Source of the DNA: Prosthecobacter sp.
GTDB taxonomy: Bacteria > Verrucomicrobiota > Verrucomicrobiia > Verrucomicrobiales > Verrucomicrobiaceae
DNA: 10,680 nt
NCBI GenBank assembly: GCA_025869455.1
Contig: JAOZVT010000504.1
Span: 1-10,680 of the forward strand
Direction of reading: 5' to 3'
In this document: positions 1 through 6,032 of the stretch, piece after piece
How the letters are laid out: each line of letters begins with the position of its first letter
Position numbering within the stretch: position 1 is the first letter of the stretch
Notes under the pieces: generated by a model
The model's database searches: none
What the model was told of the DNA's origin: nothing
The model's input: only the letters and a program-made list of their open reading frames with translations
Translations under genes and position numbers: made by a program

Positions 1-931
1 CCTCGTTCCGGCGGCGGTTTTGGTCAAAGGTTTCATATCGGGAAGCGGCAATGGTCGTCATCCGTTCATGGCTCACGGAGCCCGCTCCTTCTAGGACCGG
101 CTGGTCGTTAAACTCCAGCAGCCTATCCACATTCTTGCGCCAAAAATCCAGGGTCAGATCCTGCTGTTGTTTCACACGTAGATCCGCCTGTTCCAGGAAG
201 ATGACCACAAGCCGGTTCAGCGTGTCAATCTCATCGGCAGTGAGGTAGTTTTTCGCCACCACAACATCTGTCTTGCGCACGCGGGTTCCGGCCCAGTGGG
301 TCAGTGCCATGTTGGGCTTGGCTGGGTCTGCACGGTTCACGATCAGTTCGGCGGCCGTGTGGCGCGTGGCCGCATACAGCAGCTTGTTCTGTACCTCGGC
401 AAAGAATAGGTTCGTCTCCCTGTCTTTGATCTGGTAATCGGAACTCAGCGCAAAGAGATCCCGCACCTTCTGGTAAAAGCGTTTCTCAGAAGCGCGGATT
501 TCGCGGATGCGTTCCAGCAGTTCATCAAAGTAATCCCAGCCGCCAGGGTTCTTCAGGCGCTCGTCATCCATCACGAAGCCCTTCACCATGAACTCCCGCA
601 AGTGTGCCGTGGCCCATTGGCGGAACTGCGTGCCGCGCGGAGAACGAACCCGGTAGCCGATGGCCAGGATGAGGTCCAGATTGTAATAGGTGATGGAACG
701 TTTCACCTTCCGGTTTCCCTCGGTTTGAACTGTCAAGGATTCCTTGACAGTTGCCTCCGGATTCAGTTCTTCTTCCTCGAAGATGTTCTGCGCATGAAGG
801 GAGACGTTCTGTTTTGTCGTCTGAAACAGCTCGGCGATTTCAAGCTGGGTCAGCCACACCGTCTCTCCGTCCACACGGAGATCCAGCCGTGTCCGGCCAT
901 CATCAGAAGTGTATAGGATCAGGTGGCTCAT
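1..931 (-). CDS. rhuM: RhuM-family protein, 3' end cut by window edge
   Basis: Seen: an open frame of 310 codons from the ATG at 931 to the left edge with no stop. The start is fixed by a strong Shine-Dalgarno GGAGGAGG (946-939), 7 nt upstream. The ATG overlaps the TGA of the upstream nuclease gene as ATGA (931-928), which implies translational coupling. Residues 23-55 (VWLTQLEIAELFQTTKQNVS and following) look like a winged helix-turn-helix. Residues 90-125 (GYRVRSPRGTQFRQWA, then FVMDDERLKNP), FDELLERIREIRASEKRFYQ (135-154), KPNMALTHW (205-213) and VAKNYL (225-230) match the conserved core of the RhuM family. Known: the family is named after a protein of Salmonella pathogenicity island 3. 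It is frequently encoded inside type I restriction-modification loci, and its biochemical function is not established. Inferred: a DNA-binding accessory factor of a defence locus lying to the left. Family members are about 330-350 residues, so only a short tail is missing. Family assignment is confident; role is not. Confidence 0.9.
   Translation of the reverse strand, partial: MSHLILYTSDDGRTRLDLRVDGETVWLTQLEIAELFQTTKQNVSLHAQNIFEEEELNPEATVKESLTVQTEGNRKVKRSITYYNLDLILAIGYRVRSPRGTQFRQWATAHLREFMVKGFVMDDERLKNPGGWDYFDELLERIREIRASEKRFYQKVRDLFALSSDYQIKDRETNLFFAEVQNKLLYAATRHTAAELIVNRADPAKPNMALTHWAGTRVRKTDVVVAKNYLTADEIDTLNRLVVIFLEQADLRVKQQQDLTLDFWRKNVDRLLEFNDQPVLEGAGSVSHERMTTIAASRYETFDQNRRRNE
728..752. 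repeat. Perfect palindrome inside rhuM, 12-bp arms, 1-base centre
   Basis: AACTGTCAAGGA (728-739) is followed by a single T (740) and its exact reverse complement (741-752). It lies wholly inside the RhuM coding sequence and encodes roughly TVKESLTVQ (residues 61-69), between the predicted N-terminal DNA-binding part and the conserved GYRV...RGTQF core. Its layout, long arms around one central base, is the same as that of the palindromes in the adjacent nuclease gene. It could act as a cruciform, a recombination target, or simply be a codon-level coincidence in a variable loop. Confidence 0.85.
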
Positions 932-2091
932 GCCTTTTCCTCCTCCGACAGGTCGCCGCTCGCCAGTTCACTTTCGATCTGCTCGATGCTAGGAAGGCTG
1001 GTTTGGAGTTCAGGCGGCAGGGATTCCACCAGTTGGTATTCGGCCACGCCGAGCGGTTGCGCCTTGTCGCGCAGGGCGTATTCAGCCACCACCTTGTTTT
1101 TACTCTTGCACAGCAGCAGGCCGATGGTCGGGGCGTCCTGGGGGTGCTTCACCTGGGCATCCACCGCCGTCAGGTAAAAACTCAATTGCCCAAGATGCTC
1201 AGGTTTAAACTTTCCTGCCTTCAGCTCGATCACCACATAACAGCGCAGCTTGAGGTGGTAGAAGAGCAAGTCCATCAAGAACTCTTCGCCCCCCACATCC
1301 AGCATCACCTGCCTGCCAACGAAGGCGAAACCCGCCCCCAGCTCCAGCAGGAAGTCGGTGACATGTTTGACCAACGCGTTTTCGATCTCCCGTTCCTGCG
1401 CCTTCTCGGTCAGGCTGAGGAAATCGAAGCGATAGGGGTCTTTGAGGGATTCCCGCGCCAGATCGGAGTGGGGTTTGGGCAGGGTGAGGGTGAAGTTGGT
1501 CACAGCCGCGCCGCTGCGCTCCAGCAGGCGGGATTCGATCTGCATCACCAGGATGTTGCGCGACCAGTTGTGCTCGATGGCCTTGGCTGCATACCATTTG
1601 CGCGTTTCCGGGCCGGGTAGTCTGTCCAACAGGATCACGTGGTGAGCCCACGGCAATTGGGCAAGCGCCCCTTGCACAAATGGTGCAACAGGCTGTTGCA
1701 CCATTTCTTTGGGTTCGATTTGTGCAGCGCTTGCTGCACACAATTTCCCCGATGCTAATTGTGCAGCAGGCTGCTGCACCATTTCCCCATCCGGCCATGC
1801 CTCGGCGAAGGCCCGCATGTACTTGAGGTTTCGGGTAGAAAACCCCTTCATTTCCGGGAACGCGGTGCGCAAATCCTGGGAGAGCCGGTCAATGACTTTC
1901 GCTCCCCACCCCTGCGCGGCTTGGCGGGCGAGGATGTCGCGCCCGATTTGCCAGTAAAGCAGCACCAGTTCGCTGTTCACCGCCAATGTGGCCCGTTGCT
2001 GGGCAGTGTGAATGCGGGTTTTCAGTTCACCCAGCCAGTCGTTGTAGTCAGCGGGCGGCGGGGTGAGACGGATGGACTTTTCGTCACTCAT
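928..2091 (-). CDS. yhcG: DUF1016/YhcG-type PDDEXK nuclease-domain protein
   Basis: A complete 387-residue protein. The N-terminal DUF1016 helical domain (about residues 15-180) shows ELVLLYWQIGRDI (41-53), FSTRNLKYMRAFAEAWP (84-100), LPWAHHVILLDRL (146-158) and WYAAKAIEHNWSRNIL (166-181). The C-terminal PDDEXK-like domain (about 215-355) carries D274 (FLMDLLFYH) and E289-L-K291 (VIELKAGKFKPEHLGQLSFY), the expected D...ExK metal-binding core with Q302 behind it. Known: E. coli YhcG-type proteins, common in and near type I restriction-modification loci. Inferred: a DNA-targeting accessory nuclease. The start at 2091 has AGGA 4 nt upstream (2098-2095), right behind the stop of the upstream remnant. 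Its TGA overlaps the RhuM start, so the two genes form one unit. Odd: residues 103-145 hold a duplicated EMVQQP segment made of palindromic DNA. Relatives known to me pass almost directly from one EIVQQ-type motif to the LPWGH motif. The active site looks intact, so the gene may be functional. Confidence 0.93.
   Translation of the reverse strand: MSDEKSIRLTPPPADYNDWLGELKTRIHTAQQRATLAVNSELVLLYWQIGRDILARQAAQGWGAKVIDRLSQDLRTAFPEMKGFSTRNLKYMRAFAEAWPDGEMVQQPAAQLASGKLCAASAAQIEPKEMVQQPVAPFVQGALAQLPWAHHVILLDRLPGPETRKWYAAKAIEHNWSRNILVMQIESRLLERSGAAVTNFTLTLPKPHSDLARESLKDPYRFDFLSLTEKAQEREIENALVKHVTDFLLELGAGFAFVGRQVMLDVGGEEFLMDLLFYHLKLRCYVVIELKAGKFKPEHLGQLSFYLTAVDAQVKHPQDAPTIGLLLCKSKNKVVAEYALRDKAQPLGVAEYQLVESLPPELQTSLPSIEQIESELASGDLSEEEKA
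1672..1785. repeat. Cluster of palindromes and direct repeats within yhcG
   Basis: Three hairpin-forming palindromes lie in about 110 bp. The first has AAATGGTGCAACAG (1678-1691), one central base (1692) and its exact complement (1693-1706). The second has TGTGCAGC (1721-1728), a 4-base gap and GCTGCACA (1733-1740). The third has GTGCAGCAG (1761-1769), one central base and CTGCTGCAC (1771-1779). A further TTGCAC/GTGCAA pair (1672-1677, 1683-1688) overlaps the first. On the coding strand the first and third are direct repeats of one another, 78 bp apart, each encoding EMVQQP followed by VA or AA. All spacings keep the reading frame, so the cluster adds residues without breaking the protein. 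Confidence 0.9.
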
Positions 2092-2094
2092 GAT

Positions 2095-2098
2095 TTCC
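2095..2098 (-). promoter_or_regulatory. Ribosome binding site of yhcG
   Basis: AGGA on the minus strand, 4 nt before the ATG at 2091 and 13 nt after the TAA (2114-2112) of the upstream remnant. The tight spacing shows that yhcG was originally a downstream member of an operon and not a first gene. Confidence 0.55.
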
Positions 2099-2111
2099 TG
2101 GGTTTTCCGGC

Positions 2112-2219
2112 TTACTTGGTAGCGGGCTGGTTGGCGGTCATCTGGGTATAAAGCTCAAACAGCTTCTCCAGCCTTTCCGTGTCATTCTTGAACCGACGGC
2201 CAATGTAGATGCGCTCCAG
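2112..2219 (-). pseudogene. C-terminal remnant of a type I restriction-modification-like protein
   Basis: The last 35 codons of an open frame end in TAA at 2114-2112, 20 bp before yhcG, and read GRRFKNDTERLEKLFELYTQ (2201-2142) then MTANQPATK. The FKNDTERLEKLFELYTxMT ending is, to my recollection, typical of the extreme C-terminus of large proteins of type I restriction-modification loci (HsdR-like helicase-nuclease or HsdM-like methylase). I cannot decide which. Upstream of about 2219 the frame stays open to an ATG at 2351, but that stretch (79 residues in total) looks compositionally random and unlike either family. The simplest reading is a 3' remnant left after deletion or replacement of the rest of the gene. 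An alternative is a genuine small protein of 79 residues, which I consider unlikely. Confidence 0.55.
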
Positions 2220-2710
2220 AGTAGGGCTTTGCCTGGATAGACGAGCTCTCTCCTGGGGGCGAATTTGGCTTTGGTGGGGCGTGGCATTCGGGAGAGCGGA
2301 GGAACGATGGATGATTTCACCTATCAAAGCTGCCCTAGGATGGCCTGGCAAGAATTTAGGGTGAGGAACACGAGGGTGCGGGAACCTAGAAGGCGAGGGT
2401 GCCTTCTAATGCACGCGAAGGCGCGTGCGCTCCCCGTTCTTTAATGCACGCGAGGGCATAGATTTCCGAAAGGGCGGAGGAAACAGCACGCGGGGGATAA
2501 GATCTAACGACTGGGGCTGTTCGGGCGTCGCGCTGCGACGCGATGAGAGAAGGCGGTACTGGGGTGAGGAACCGCGCCTTGAAAGGACGCGGCTATGATA
2601 CGGACGCCGCTCTGCGGCTGGGGACGAGGGATGAGGGCTTGACCGTGGACGGGGTTCCGCGAGATGCTGAAAACAGGCCGCAAGACGTGGAAGTTTCTGG
2701 GCCGTATGAA
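2220..2710. other. Gene-free, GC-rich, hairpin- and repeat-rich spacer
   Basis: No convincing coding sequence: the short frames present lack codon structure and recognisable motifs. Seen instead: a direct repeat TAATGCACGCGA (2407-2418 and 2442-2453), the first copy forming a hairpin GCACGCG/CGCGTGC (2411-2417, 2422-2428); a hairpin GCGTCGC-GCT-GCGACGC (2525-2541); CCGCG...CGCGG around 2572-2592; and GCCGC-TCT-GCGGC (2606-2618). The whole stretch resembles dispersed palindromic intergenic DNA, not a relic of a single gene, though a structured RNA cannot be excluded. It begins right where the restriction-modification-like remnant stops being recognisable. Confidence 0.6.
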
Positions 2711-2746
2711 CAAAAAACCCCGGCTCGCCATGTGGCAAACCGGGGT
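2711..2746 (-). terminator. Intrinsic terminator, minus strand
   Basis: On the minus strand a 13-bp stem (2746-2734 with 2729-2717; outer part ACCCCGG/CCGGGGT), a 4-base loop and six Ts (2717-2712). Two positions, 2724/2739 and 2726/2737, pair as G-U only in the minus-strand RNA; on the plus strand they would be C-A mismatches. This strand asymmetry together with the T-run fixes the direction. The nearest upstream minus-strand gene is the oxidoreductase ending at 2958, so the terminator probably closes that operon with a 3' untranslated tail of about 210 nt. Confidence 0.85.
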
Positions 2747-2887
2747 CTCTTGAAGGATTCAATCTGAACTCCGCGTTTGAGGACGGAATACGGATTTAAG
2801 GTTAGGGGGTTTTCCGAAAACTCATTTTATGGGGAATAGCTATTTTGGCTGTTCTGATACGCAAGCAGGATGATGCTGAGATGATAC

Positions 2888-2945
2888 ACAGGCAGGATGC
2901 CTGTGCTCCATGCTAGAGTTTATGCCTGTGCTCCATGCTGAGTTT
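2888..2945. repeat. Tandem repeat of about 25 bp with a hairpin
   Basis: ATGCCTGTGCTCCATGCT occurs at 2897-2914 and again at 2922-2939, and both copies are followed by GAGTTT (one extra A in the first), so the unit is 24-25 bp. The first copy also pairs with ACAGGCA (2888-2894) to make ACAGGCA-GG(A)-TGCCTGT. The cluster sits in the 3' untranslated region of the oxidoreductase gene, between its stop at 2958 and the terminator at 2746. This kind of ACAGGCA/TGCCTGT palindrome is probably a dispersed intergenic repeat of the host genome. The rest of 2747-2957 shows nothing recognisable. Confidence 0.8.
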
Positions 2946-2957
2946 TCGGGAGTCCGT

Positions 2958-4358
2958 TTAGACGATTTCTACGCCTTCGACTTTGACGCCGGGGATGGCG
3001 ACTGGGTAGCCGCCTTCGGCGTCTGGCTTGACCGGGGGTTCGGTCTCGGCGGTGACGATGTTTGGCATGTGCTGAACTTTGGAGTTGAAGGCTTCTTCCC
3101 ACTTGATTTCCTTACCGGAGTAAGTGGCCATGCGCCCAAGGATGGAGGTCATGGTGGAGTGAGCGCCGTAGGCTGCGTTGTTGATCGGTGTGTTGTCACG
3201 GATCGCGGCCTGGAGCACGTCGTGCTCGGTCTGGTATGGATCAGGGTCACCGGAGCGGCGGCCTTTTTTGCCTTTGGTTTCGCCTTCGTCGGCTCCTGCG
3301 GCAGCACCACCTGGACGGTATTTCCAGATGACGTTGCCTTTGTGATCCACGGCGTAGCAGTTTGGCTTGTTGTCCAGGTAGATCTTACCTTTGGTGCCGG
3401 TGAATTCTTCACGCACGGCATTGTACACGCCGGACTGGTGACGGCACTGGCTGTTGATGCGGACACCGTTTTCATAGGTGAACTCGACGTAGTGGTGGTC
3501 AAAGATTTGGCCGAATTTTTTGTCCGTGCGCTGCTCGCGACCGCCCATGCCCTGAGCACTGACGGGGTGGCCACCGATGAACCAGTTGGCCACGTCAATG
3601 TTGTGGATGTGCTGCTCGTTGATATGGTCACCGCAGAGCCAGGTGAAGAAGTACCAGTTGTTGATCTGGTACATGAGTTCGGACTGGCCGGGCTGACGAT
3701 CACGGAACCAGATGCCGCCGCCATTCCAGTAAACCTGGCCGGAGACGATATCGCCAATGATGTTCTGTTCCTTGACCTGCTTCAGAGCTTCCTGATAGCA
3801 GTTCTGGTAACGACGCTGAAGGCCGACGACGACTTTGAGGTTCTTTTCTTCGGCGACTTTGGCCATTTCTAGCACTTTGCGGACCCCTGGGGCGTCCACG
3901 GCCACGGGCTTTTCCATGAAGATGTTTTTGCCTGCGTCCACGGCGGCTTCGAAGTGATACGGGCGGAAGCCGGGAGGGGTGGTGAGGATGACGAGGTCGC
4001 AGCTGTCGATGACTTTCTTATAAGCGTCTAGACCTGCAAAGATGCGGGAGTCGTCCACTTCCACTTTGTCTGCGTGCTTGGTGCGCAGGTTGGAGAGGGC
4101 ACCTTCGGCTTTTTCTTTGAAGGCATCTGCCACGGCGTGAAGAACCACGCCTTCTTGCTTAGTGCTCAGGGCCTGATTGGCTGCGCCTGAACCACGGCCG
4201 CCTGTGCCGATGAGGCCGACTTTGATACGGTCGCTACCAGCGACGTTGGCGGATTGAGCGATGGTCAAACCGCTGCTGGCAACGGTGGCGACTGTGGCTG
4301 TGGCAGCGGTTTTGCCGATGAACTCGCGGCGTGTTGTTGGGGACGTTTCAGTATTCAT
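2958..4358 (-). CDS. Tat-exported Gfo/Idh/MocA-family oxidoreductase
   Basis: 466 residues from the ATG at 4358, chosen because it puts a twin-arginine signal (RREFIGKTAA, residues 10-19, then a weakly hydrophobic stretch to about 36) at the N-terminus. The frame is open further upstream to 4502, but those 48 codons overlap the preceding gene and lack signal character. The Rossmann fold begins at residue 46 with VGLIGTGGRGSG (glycine motif 51-56). EKP at 149-151 is the family signature containing the catalytic lysine. The second domain carries HIHNIDVANWF (250-260). Known: the family performs NAD(P)-dependent oxidation or reduction of sugars, inositols and derivatives, and secreted forms usually keep the nucleotide tightly bound. 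Inferred: a periplasmic sugar or polyol oxidoreductase; the substrate cannot be read. It lies 61 bp downstream of a sugar-epimerase-like gene on the same strand, so the two probably form an operon. A charged, low-complexity loop (351-370, rich in G, A, K, E) interrupts the second domain. No Shine-Dalgarno is visible. Confidence 0.93.
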   Translation of the reverse strand: MNTETSPTTRREFIGKTAATATVATVASSGLTIAQSANVAGSDRIKVGLIGTGGRGSGAANQALSTKQEGVVLHAVADAFKEKAEGALSNLRTKHADKVEVDDSRIFAGLDAYKKVIDSCDLVILTTPPGFRPYHFEAAVDAGKNIFMEKPVAVDAPGVRKVLEMAKVAEEKNLKVVVGLQRRYQNCYQEALKQVKEQNIIGDIVSGQVYWNGGGIWFRDRQPGQSELMYQINNWYFFTWLCGDHINEQHIHNIDVANWFIGGHPVSAQGMGGREQRTDKKFGQIFDHHYVEFTYENGVRINSQCRHQSGVYNAVREEFTGTKGKIYLDNKPNCYAVDHKGNVIWKYRPGGAAAGADEGETKGKKGRRSGDPDPYQTEHDVLQAAIRDNTPINNAAYGAHSTMTSILGRMATYSGKEIKWEEAFNSKVQHMPNIVTAETEPPVKPDAEGGYPVAIPGVKVEGVEIV

Positions 4359-4419
4359 GGGTTGGAGTGTCTGATTAAAATGGGATGAATAAGTTTTGCG
4401 GCTAGACCTTGTGAACGGC

Positions 4420-5274
4420 TTAACTGTTCCAGGCTTTCCGAATGACTTCGATTCCTTCCAGATAAACTTGATCAGGAGATGGGAAGAAGTCACGCCAGAC
4501 ACGAGTGGCGGCAGCGAGATCTGGCAGAGAACCGCCGAAGGCCTCGATGGTCATCCATCCGTCATAGCCGAGGGATTTGATCTTTTGGATCTGCTCCGTG
4601 ATGTTGATGTGGCCACGGCCTGGGGTGCCGCGATCGTTTTCAGAAATGTGCACGTGATGCAGCTTGCCGGAGGCAAAGACGGTCTCGATGGCAGCGAAGG
4701 GATCTTTTTCTTCGATGTTCGCATGGAAGGTATCATACATGGTGCCGAAGTTCGGGTGATCCACACGCTTCACGTAGCTGGAGGCCTGCTCCATGGTGTT
4801 CAGCAGGTGAGATTCAAAGCGGTTCAGGGCCTCGATCGCCAGTTTCACCCCGGCAGCTTCTGCGATGGGAGAGATGGCGCGGTGTACTTCGGCGGCGTTG
4901 TTTAGCTCTTCTTCGCTAGGATATTTGCCGGAAAACTGGCCTAACACCTGATAATAAGGGCCGCAGAGGGTCTGCACGCCTGCATTGTGAGCGCACTCTA
5001 AAACGCGCTTGAGGTGGTCTATGGCTCCCTGGCGGTTGGCCGCTACGGAGCTGATGGCATTGTGCTCTTCATCCGGCAATACGGTCACGGCAGTTGCTTC
5101 CAGACCATTGTCTTTCAGGACGCGACCGATCTGGGCGAAATGGCCAGGATTGCTGACATCAAAGATGGGGATCTCGACGCCGTCATAGCCGGCAGCCTTG
5201 AGTTTTTCGATGACGGGAAAGTTTTCTTCGGTCACGTGACCGGTCCAGAGGAGGAGATTAAAGCCGATTTTCAT
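4420..5274 (-). CDS. Sugar 3-epimerase/isomerase-like TIM-barrel enzyme (AP endonuclease family 2 fold)
   Basis: 284 residues beginning MKIGFNLLLWTGHV at 5274. An upstream ATG at 5316 in frame would add 14 residues without family similarity. Metal-site residues follow the D-tagatose/D-psicose 3-epimerase pattern: E148 (AIEALNRFE), D181 and H184 (MYDTFHAN), H209 with R215 (VHISENDRG) and E244 (TIEAFGG). The intervals D+3=H and H+6=R fit the D-tagatose 3-epimerase layout as I recall it. Known: relatives are ketose 3-epimerases, hydroxypyruvate isomerase and related cytoplasmic enzymes needing Mn2+ or Co2+. Inferred: interconverts a keto-sugar made or used by the partner oxidoreductase encoded just downstream. 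There is no signal peptide, so it works in the cytoplasm, while the partner is Tat-exported. Exact substrate unknown; hydroxypyruvate isomerase is the main alternative label. No clear promoter or Shine-Dalgarno was found in front of it. Confidence 0.88.
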   Translation of the reverse strand: MKIGFNLLLWTGHVTEENFPVIEKLKAAGYDGVEIPIFDVSNPGHFAQIGRVLKDNGLEATAVTVLPDEEHNAISSVAANRQGAIDHLKRVLECAHNAGVQTLCGPYYQVLGQFSGKYPSEEELNNAAEVHRAISPIAEAAGVKLAIEALNRFESHLLNTMEQASSYVKRVDHPNFGTMYDTFHANIEEKDPFAAIETVFASGKLHHVHISENDRGTPGRGHINITEQIQKIKSLGYDGWMTIEAFGGSLPDLAAATRVWRDFFPSPDQVYLEGIEVIRKAWNS

Positions 5275-5384
5275 GTATGGGGATGGCAGACTAGAAAGGC
5301 GCTGGGAAAACCGCAAGACTTGGTTTTTTGCGATTTCGCAGCGCAGACAAGAGGGAACGCAACGACGAGGGGCAAGGTTTCATG

Positions 5385-5412
5385 TTGAACAAAGCAAACC
5401 GAAAACCATACT
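5385..5412 (+). promoter_or_regulatory. Possible sigma70-type promoter for the LysM lipoprotein gene
   Basis: TTGAAC (5385-5390) and CATACT (5407-5412), each with 4 of 6 consensus matches, are separated by 16 bp and lie about 43 bp before the ATG at 5455. This is a weak match in the divergent spacer between this gene and the minus-strand epimerase gene. Confidence 0.3.
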
Positions 5413-5454
5413 CAGTCTTGTCTGAACCTGACATTTAACCTTCTCTTGCCCACA

Positions 5455-5946
5455 ATGTTCCCTGCTGCACGCCTCCTGTCTTTTGTCGCCGCCTGCTCTC
5501 TCCTGAGCTCTTGTCAAAATGGTCAGAGCCCGTTTGGCCAGCAAGGTGGGAGCGATCCGTACGTGTCGAATTACGGCAATGATGGGGGCTACAATCCGTA
5601 CCCAGGGCAATCAGGTAGCGCCCAGAGCAGCGGCTACTCCACGCCACCGACGTACACGCCGCCGCCTGCCCCGATGGAGGCTGATCCGTATGCTTTCCAT
5701 GCATCTTCCAGCACGCCGAAGACGAGCAGCAGCTCTAGCAGCCCCAAAAAGACGGTTTCTTCATCCAAGCCCAAATCCTCTACCAAGAGCAGTGCCAAAA
5801 AATCCAGCGGTAGCTATAAGGTGGTCAAAGGAGATACCCTCTACGGCATTGCCAGAAAACGCGGCACCACGGTGGCTAAAATCAAATCAGCCAACGGCTT
5901 GTCTTCCGATCTGATCCGTCCAGGTCAGTCGCTGAAGATCCCGTGA
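5455..5946 (+). CDS. LysM-domain lipoprotein
   Basis: 163 residues from the ATG at 5455; an in-frame TTG at 5446 is a less likely start. Residues 1-20 are a lipoprotein signal ending in lipobox LSSC (17-20), so Cys20 would be lipidated and the protein anchored in a membrane. Residues 21-85 are rich in G, S, Y, P and Q. Residues 86-120 form a serine/lysine-rich, basic, disordered linker. Residues 121-162 are one LysM module (YKVVKGDTLYGIARKRGTTV, then KIKSANGL and IRPGQSLKI). Known: LysM binds peptidoglycan or chitin-type glycans. Inferred: tethers the envelope to peptidoglycan or positions a partner at the wall; no catalytic domain is present. No Shine-Dalgarno is seen. It is followed after 86 bp by another envelope gene on the same strand, possibly co-transcribed. 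Confidence 0.9.
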   Translation: MFPAARLLSFVAACSLLSSCQNGQSPFGQQGGSDPYVSNYGNDGGYNPYPGQSGSAQSSGYSTPPTYTPPPAPMEADPYAFHASSSTPKTSSSSSSPKKTVSSSKPKSSTKSSAKKSSGSYKVVKGDTLYGIARKRGTTVAKIKSANGLSSDLIRPGQSLKIP

Positions 5947-6032
5947 GGGTGATTCCATAGAAAGTGCCAACGTGGAATGGCGGTGGGTGTCGAATGATTT
6001 CATAACTCTCACCGTCAACACGTTTCACCCCT

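Noticed and set aside
751..1620. Long plus-strand open frame (289 codons) opposite rhuM and yhcG
   Set aside because: It runs antisense to two well-supported genes, spans their overlap and has no recognisable motif; it is a by-product of their codon composition.
2407..2453. Possible CRISPR-like repeats
   Set aside because: Only two 12-bp copies, no regular spacers and no cas genes.
2543..2767. 74-codon plus-strand frame in the hairpin-rich spacer
   Set aside because: It runs through several hairpins and across the minus-strand terminator, and shows no protein-like pattern.
2910..3872. Long plus-strand open frame (320 codons) opposite the oxidoreductase
   Set aside because: Antisense to a clear Gfo/Idh/MocA gene; residue composition is unusually rich in V, D and F, as expected from reading the opposite strand.
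4359..4502. Upstream extension of the oxidoreductase start to 4502
   Set aside because: The added 48 residues overlap the preceding gene and would bury the twin-arginine signal; the ATG at 4358 places it correctly.
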